From positions 1 through 36,926 of the forward strand of contig JAYRWN010000374.1 in assembly GCA_041917975.1 (NCBI GenBank): 36,926 bases of DNA, read 5' to 3'. The stretch comes from JAYRWN01 sp041917975 (GTDB taxonomy: Bacteria; Bacteroidota; Bacteroidia; Chitinophagales; Saprospiraceae). Both the position numbers and the translations under genes were made by a program. The notes beneath the pieces were generated by a model. The model did not search any database. It had not been told where the DNA came from and saw only the letters and a list, made by a program, of their open reading frames with translations. Below are positions 35,171 to 36,926 of the stretch, piece after piece (the stretch's first letter is position 1; each line of letters begins with the position of its first letter).

Positions 35171-36556
35171 ATGTCCAATTTTTTCCGCCAGTTGTGGGAA
35201 GCCATCAAAGGTAAAGAGCGCGATTACACCACCGGTAGTATTAACTACGCCATCTTTATGCTAGCCGTGCCGATGATCCTGGAGATGACCATGGAGTCCC
35301 TCTTCGCTATCGTGGACGTGTTTTTTGTGTCTAAAATTGGGGTAAATGCCGTAGCTATTGTGGGTTTGACCGAGTCCGTGTTGACCTTAGTTTATTCCTT
35401 GGCCTGGGGCATCAGCATGGGCGTTACCGCCGTCGTTGCCCGCCGTATCGGGGAAAAACACCCCGAAGAAGCCTCTAAGGCTGCCGGTCAAGCCATCTGG
35501 ATCGCCGTCATCCTGGCTATACTGATCGGTATACCCGGCTATCTGGGCAGCGAGCACATCTTGCGGCTGATGGGTGCCTCGGAACCGGTCATTAGCGCAG
35601 GTCTCTGGTACACGAAATATATGTTTGGGGGTAATGTGGTCATCATGCTCCTGTTTATCCTCAATGCCGTCTTCCGTGGTGCCGGAGATGCGTCCATTGC
35701 CATGCGCACCTTGCTTTTATCCAATGCCATCAACATCATCCTCGACCCTTGCCTGATCTTTGGGTGGGGCCCCTTTCCGGCCATGGGCGTAGCCGGCGCC
35801 GCCATGGCTACCAACATCGGACGGGGCATCGGTGTGTTGTACCAGTTGTATCATCTCTTTTTCGTCAAACGCATCATCCACATCCAATCCAGACATCTGC
35901 GGTTGATCCCTCTGATCATCGAAAAGATTTTACGTGTCTCCACGGGTGGGGTATTCCAATTTATTATCTCCTCGGCATCCTGGATCTTCCTCATGCGCAT
36001 CATGGCGCGTTTTGGCGAAGGGGCGCTGGCTGGATACACCATTTCCATCCGGATCCTTATTTTTACCATTTTACCGGCCTGGGGTCTGGCCAATGCTGCG
36101 GCTACCCTGGTCGGCCAAAACCTGGGCGCTGAGAAGTTCGACCGTGCCGAACAGTCCGTGTGGCGCACCGCCTTGTACACCATGTTATTTATGGTGGTGG
36201 TGGCCGTGTTTTATTTCCTTTTTGCATCCACCATCATGTCCTGGTTTACGGATGATGTACACGCTATCGCCTACGGTACCGAGTCGTTGCGTATCTTCAG
36301 CATCGGTTACCTCTTTTTCGCCTATGGGATGGTATTGAGCCAAGCCTTCAATGGTGCCGGAGATACGTTCACCCCGACTCTGCTAAATCTGATTTGTTTC
36401 TGGGCTATTCAGATTCCCCTGGCCTATTTCCTGGCCGTTACCCTCTCCTGGAACGCCCAAGGCGTCTATTGGGGTGCCGTCCTCAGTGAAAGCCTTTTAG
36501 CCGTGCTGCTGATCATCCTCTTCAAACGCGGCCGCTGGAAAAAAGTGAAAGTTTAA
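35171..36556 (+). CDS. MATE-family multidrug/cation efflux transporter
   Basis: 461 residues with 12 hydrophobic helices in two MatE halves. The first half starts with YAIFMLAVPMILEMTMESLFAIVD, the usual N-terminal MatE signature, and contains LFILNAVFRGAGDASIAM; the second half repeats the pattern with YGMVLSQAFNGAGDTFTP. These G-A-G-D motifs are typical of the NorM/DinF superfamily. Sodium- or proton-coupled export of drugs or metabolites is expected, but the substrate is unknown. The gene diverges from the TetR-RND operon; the operator at 34954-34983 could affect both, although it is about 190 bases from this start. Confidence 0.92.
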   Translation: MSNFFRQLWEAIKGKERDYTTGSINYAIFMLAVPMILEMTMESLFAIVDVFFVSKIGVNAVAIVGLTESVLTLVYSLAWGISMGVTAVVARRIGEKHPEEASKAAGQAIWIAVILAILIGIPGYLGSEHILRLMGASEPVISAGLWYTKYMFGGNVVIMLLFILNAVFRGAGDASIAMRTLLLSNAINIILDPCLIFGWGPFPAMGVAGAAMATNIGRGIGVLYQLYHLFFVKRIIHIQSRHLRLIPLIIEKILRVSTGGVFQFIISSASWIFLMRIMARFGEGALAGYTISIRILIFTILPAWGLANAAATLVGQNLGAEKFDRAEQSVWRTALYTMLFMVVVAVFYFLFASTIMSWFTDDVHAIAYGTESLRIFSIGYLFFAYGMVLSQAFNGAGDTFTPTLLNLICFWAIQIPLAYFLAVTLSWNAQGVYWGAVLSESLLAVLLIILFKRGRWKKVKV

Positions 36557-36565
36557 GGAAAAATG

Positions 36566-36604
36566 TGGAATTAGGAATTTGGAATTTGAAATGTTGAATT
36601 TTTA
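36566..36604. repeat. Low-complexity GGAATTT-type short repeats after the MATE gene
   Basis: Imperfect tandem units GGAATTAGGAATTTGGAATTT, then GAAATGTTGAATTT, follow the MATE stop. The region from there to 36738 holds no gene or clear terminator I can support. Confidence 0.45.
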
Positions 36605-36738
36605 ATCTGATCTCCTACATGTGCCATCTACCATCACCACCAATAGCTCATGGCTAACATCTAACTGTCAAGCAAATGGGATAACTTATTAATTATAAAC
36701 CTCAAAATTTGTCATTATCGAGAATCAGTCTCGGTTGG

Positions 36739-36926
36739 CTAAATCCATTGGCGAGCTACCTCCAGTTGTTCTGTGGTCAATTTCAAACCTATATCGCATT
36801 TTAAACTAATGCCTTTGCGCAGTTCAAAACACGCAGAGCAGCTGACAGTGGGCGGTGAGCTGGCCGGTGGTGGAGAGGAAAAAAGTATGATCCAGCATCC
36901 AATGCCCCGGTCTGGCCAGCAATAAA
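36739..36926 (-). CDS. Possible C-terminal part of a gene cut by the window edge
   Basis: An open minus-strand frame of 61 codons runs from the right edge to a TAG at 36739-36741. Its last 35 residues read like protein (CSACFELRKGISLKCD, then LTTEQLEVARQWI) with three cysteines spaced CxxC...C. The part nearer the edge is Pro/Ser-rich and less convincing, and another frame there looks equally plausible, so a frameshift or a chance frame is possible. I recognise no family. Confidence 0.3.
   Translation of the reverse strand, partial: YCWPDRGIGCWIILFSSPPPASSPPTVSCSACFELRKGISLKCDIGLKLTTEQLEVARQWI

Noticed and set aside
1..36926. tRNA, rRNA, riboswitch or CRISPR array
   Set aside because: No cloverleaf, rRNA-like block, spaced identical repeats or recognised riboswitch core was seen when reading through the intergenic regions.

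Overview
The window looks like chromosomal DNA from a Bacteroidota bacterium, most likely near Saprospiraceae/Haliscomenobacter. The reasons are Bacteroidota-style promoter boxes (TAnnTTTG), few Shine-Dalgarno sequences, families typical of that phylum (DUF4783, a stand-alone CBM48 protein, a PycTM/DUF5706 membrane protein, an ECF sigma/anti-sigma/secreted-solenoid operon) and a close match to the iodotyrosine deiodinase family, one member of which was characterised from Haliscomenobacter hydrossis. The taxonomy is inferred from protein content. No rRNA, tRNA, CRISPR array, intact transposase or phage gene was seen.

Layout. 1-3.4 kb: a secreted protein of unknown function, convergent and overlapping with a TPR-CHAT lipoprotein. 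3.4-6.7 kb: an AT-rich accessory segment with a coding remnant and a 595-residue nitronate-monooxygenase-like protein bracketed by two diverged direct repeats of about 0.3 kb. 6.7-15.5 kb: housekeeping genes (fumC, a class A PBP, a translationally coupled SAM-hydroxide adenosyltransferase/ABM/aroB operon, divergent phoH and aroA). 15.6-18.0 kb: an ECF sigma factor, a membrane anti-sigma-like protein and a secreted beta-solenoid with a very regular KY/YD ladder, closed by a strong bidirectional hairpin. 18.1-20.0 kb: a CBM48 protein with a histone-like Ala/Lys/Pro tail and an SGNH hydrolase. 20.2-24.1 kb: an iodotyrosine-deiodinase-type nitroreductase convergent with a secreted GH2 beta-galactosidase. 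24.2-28.2 kb: a PycTM-like membrane protein, a secreted protein of unknown function coupled to gpmI, a DUF4783 protein and pdxH. 28.2-35.0 kb: a TetR-TolC-adaptor-RND efflux operon with an inverted-repeat operator. 35.1-36.6 kb: a MATE transporter. A partial minus-strand ORF may run off the right edge.

How the genes work together. The clearest functional units are the self-regulated RND efflux operon, the ECF envelope-signalling operon, and the minus-strand cluster of SAM hydrolase, ABM protein and aroB, joined by two ATGA overlaps. The best candidates for something undescribed are the repeat-bracketed NMO-like gene with its cysteine-bearing C-terminal half, the solenoid effector of the ECF operon, the PycTM protein with no nucleotide cyclase nearby, and the CHAT lipoprotein.
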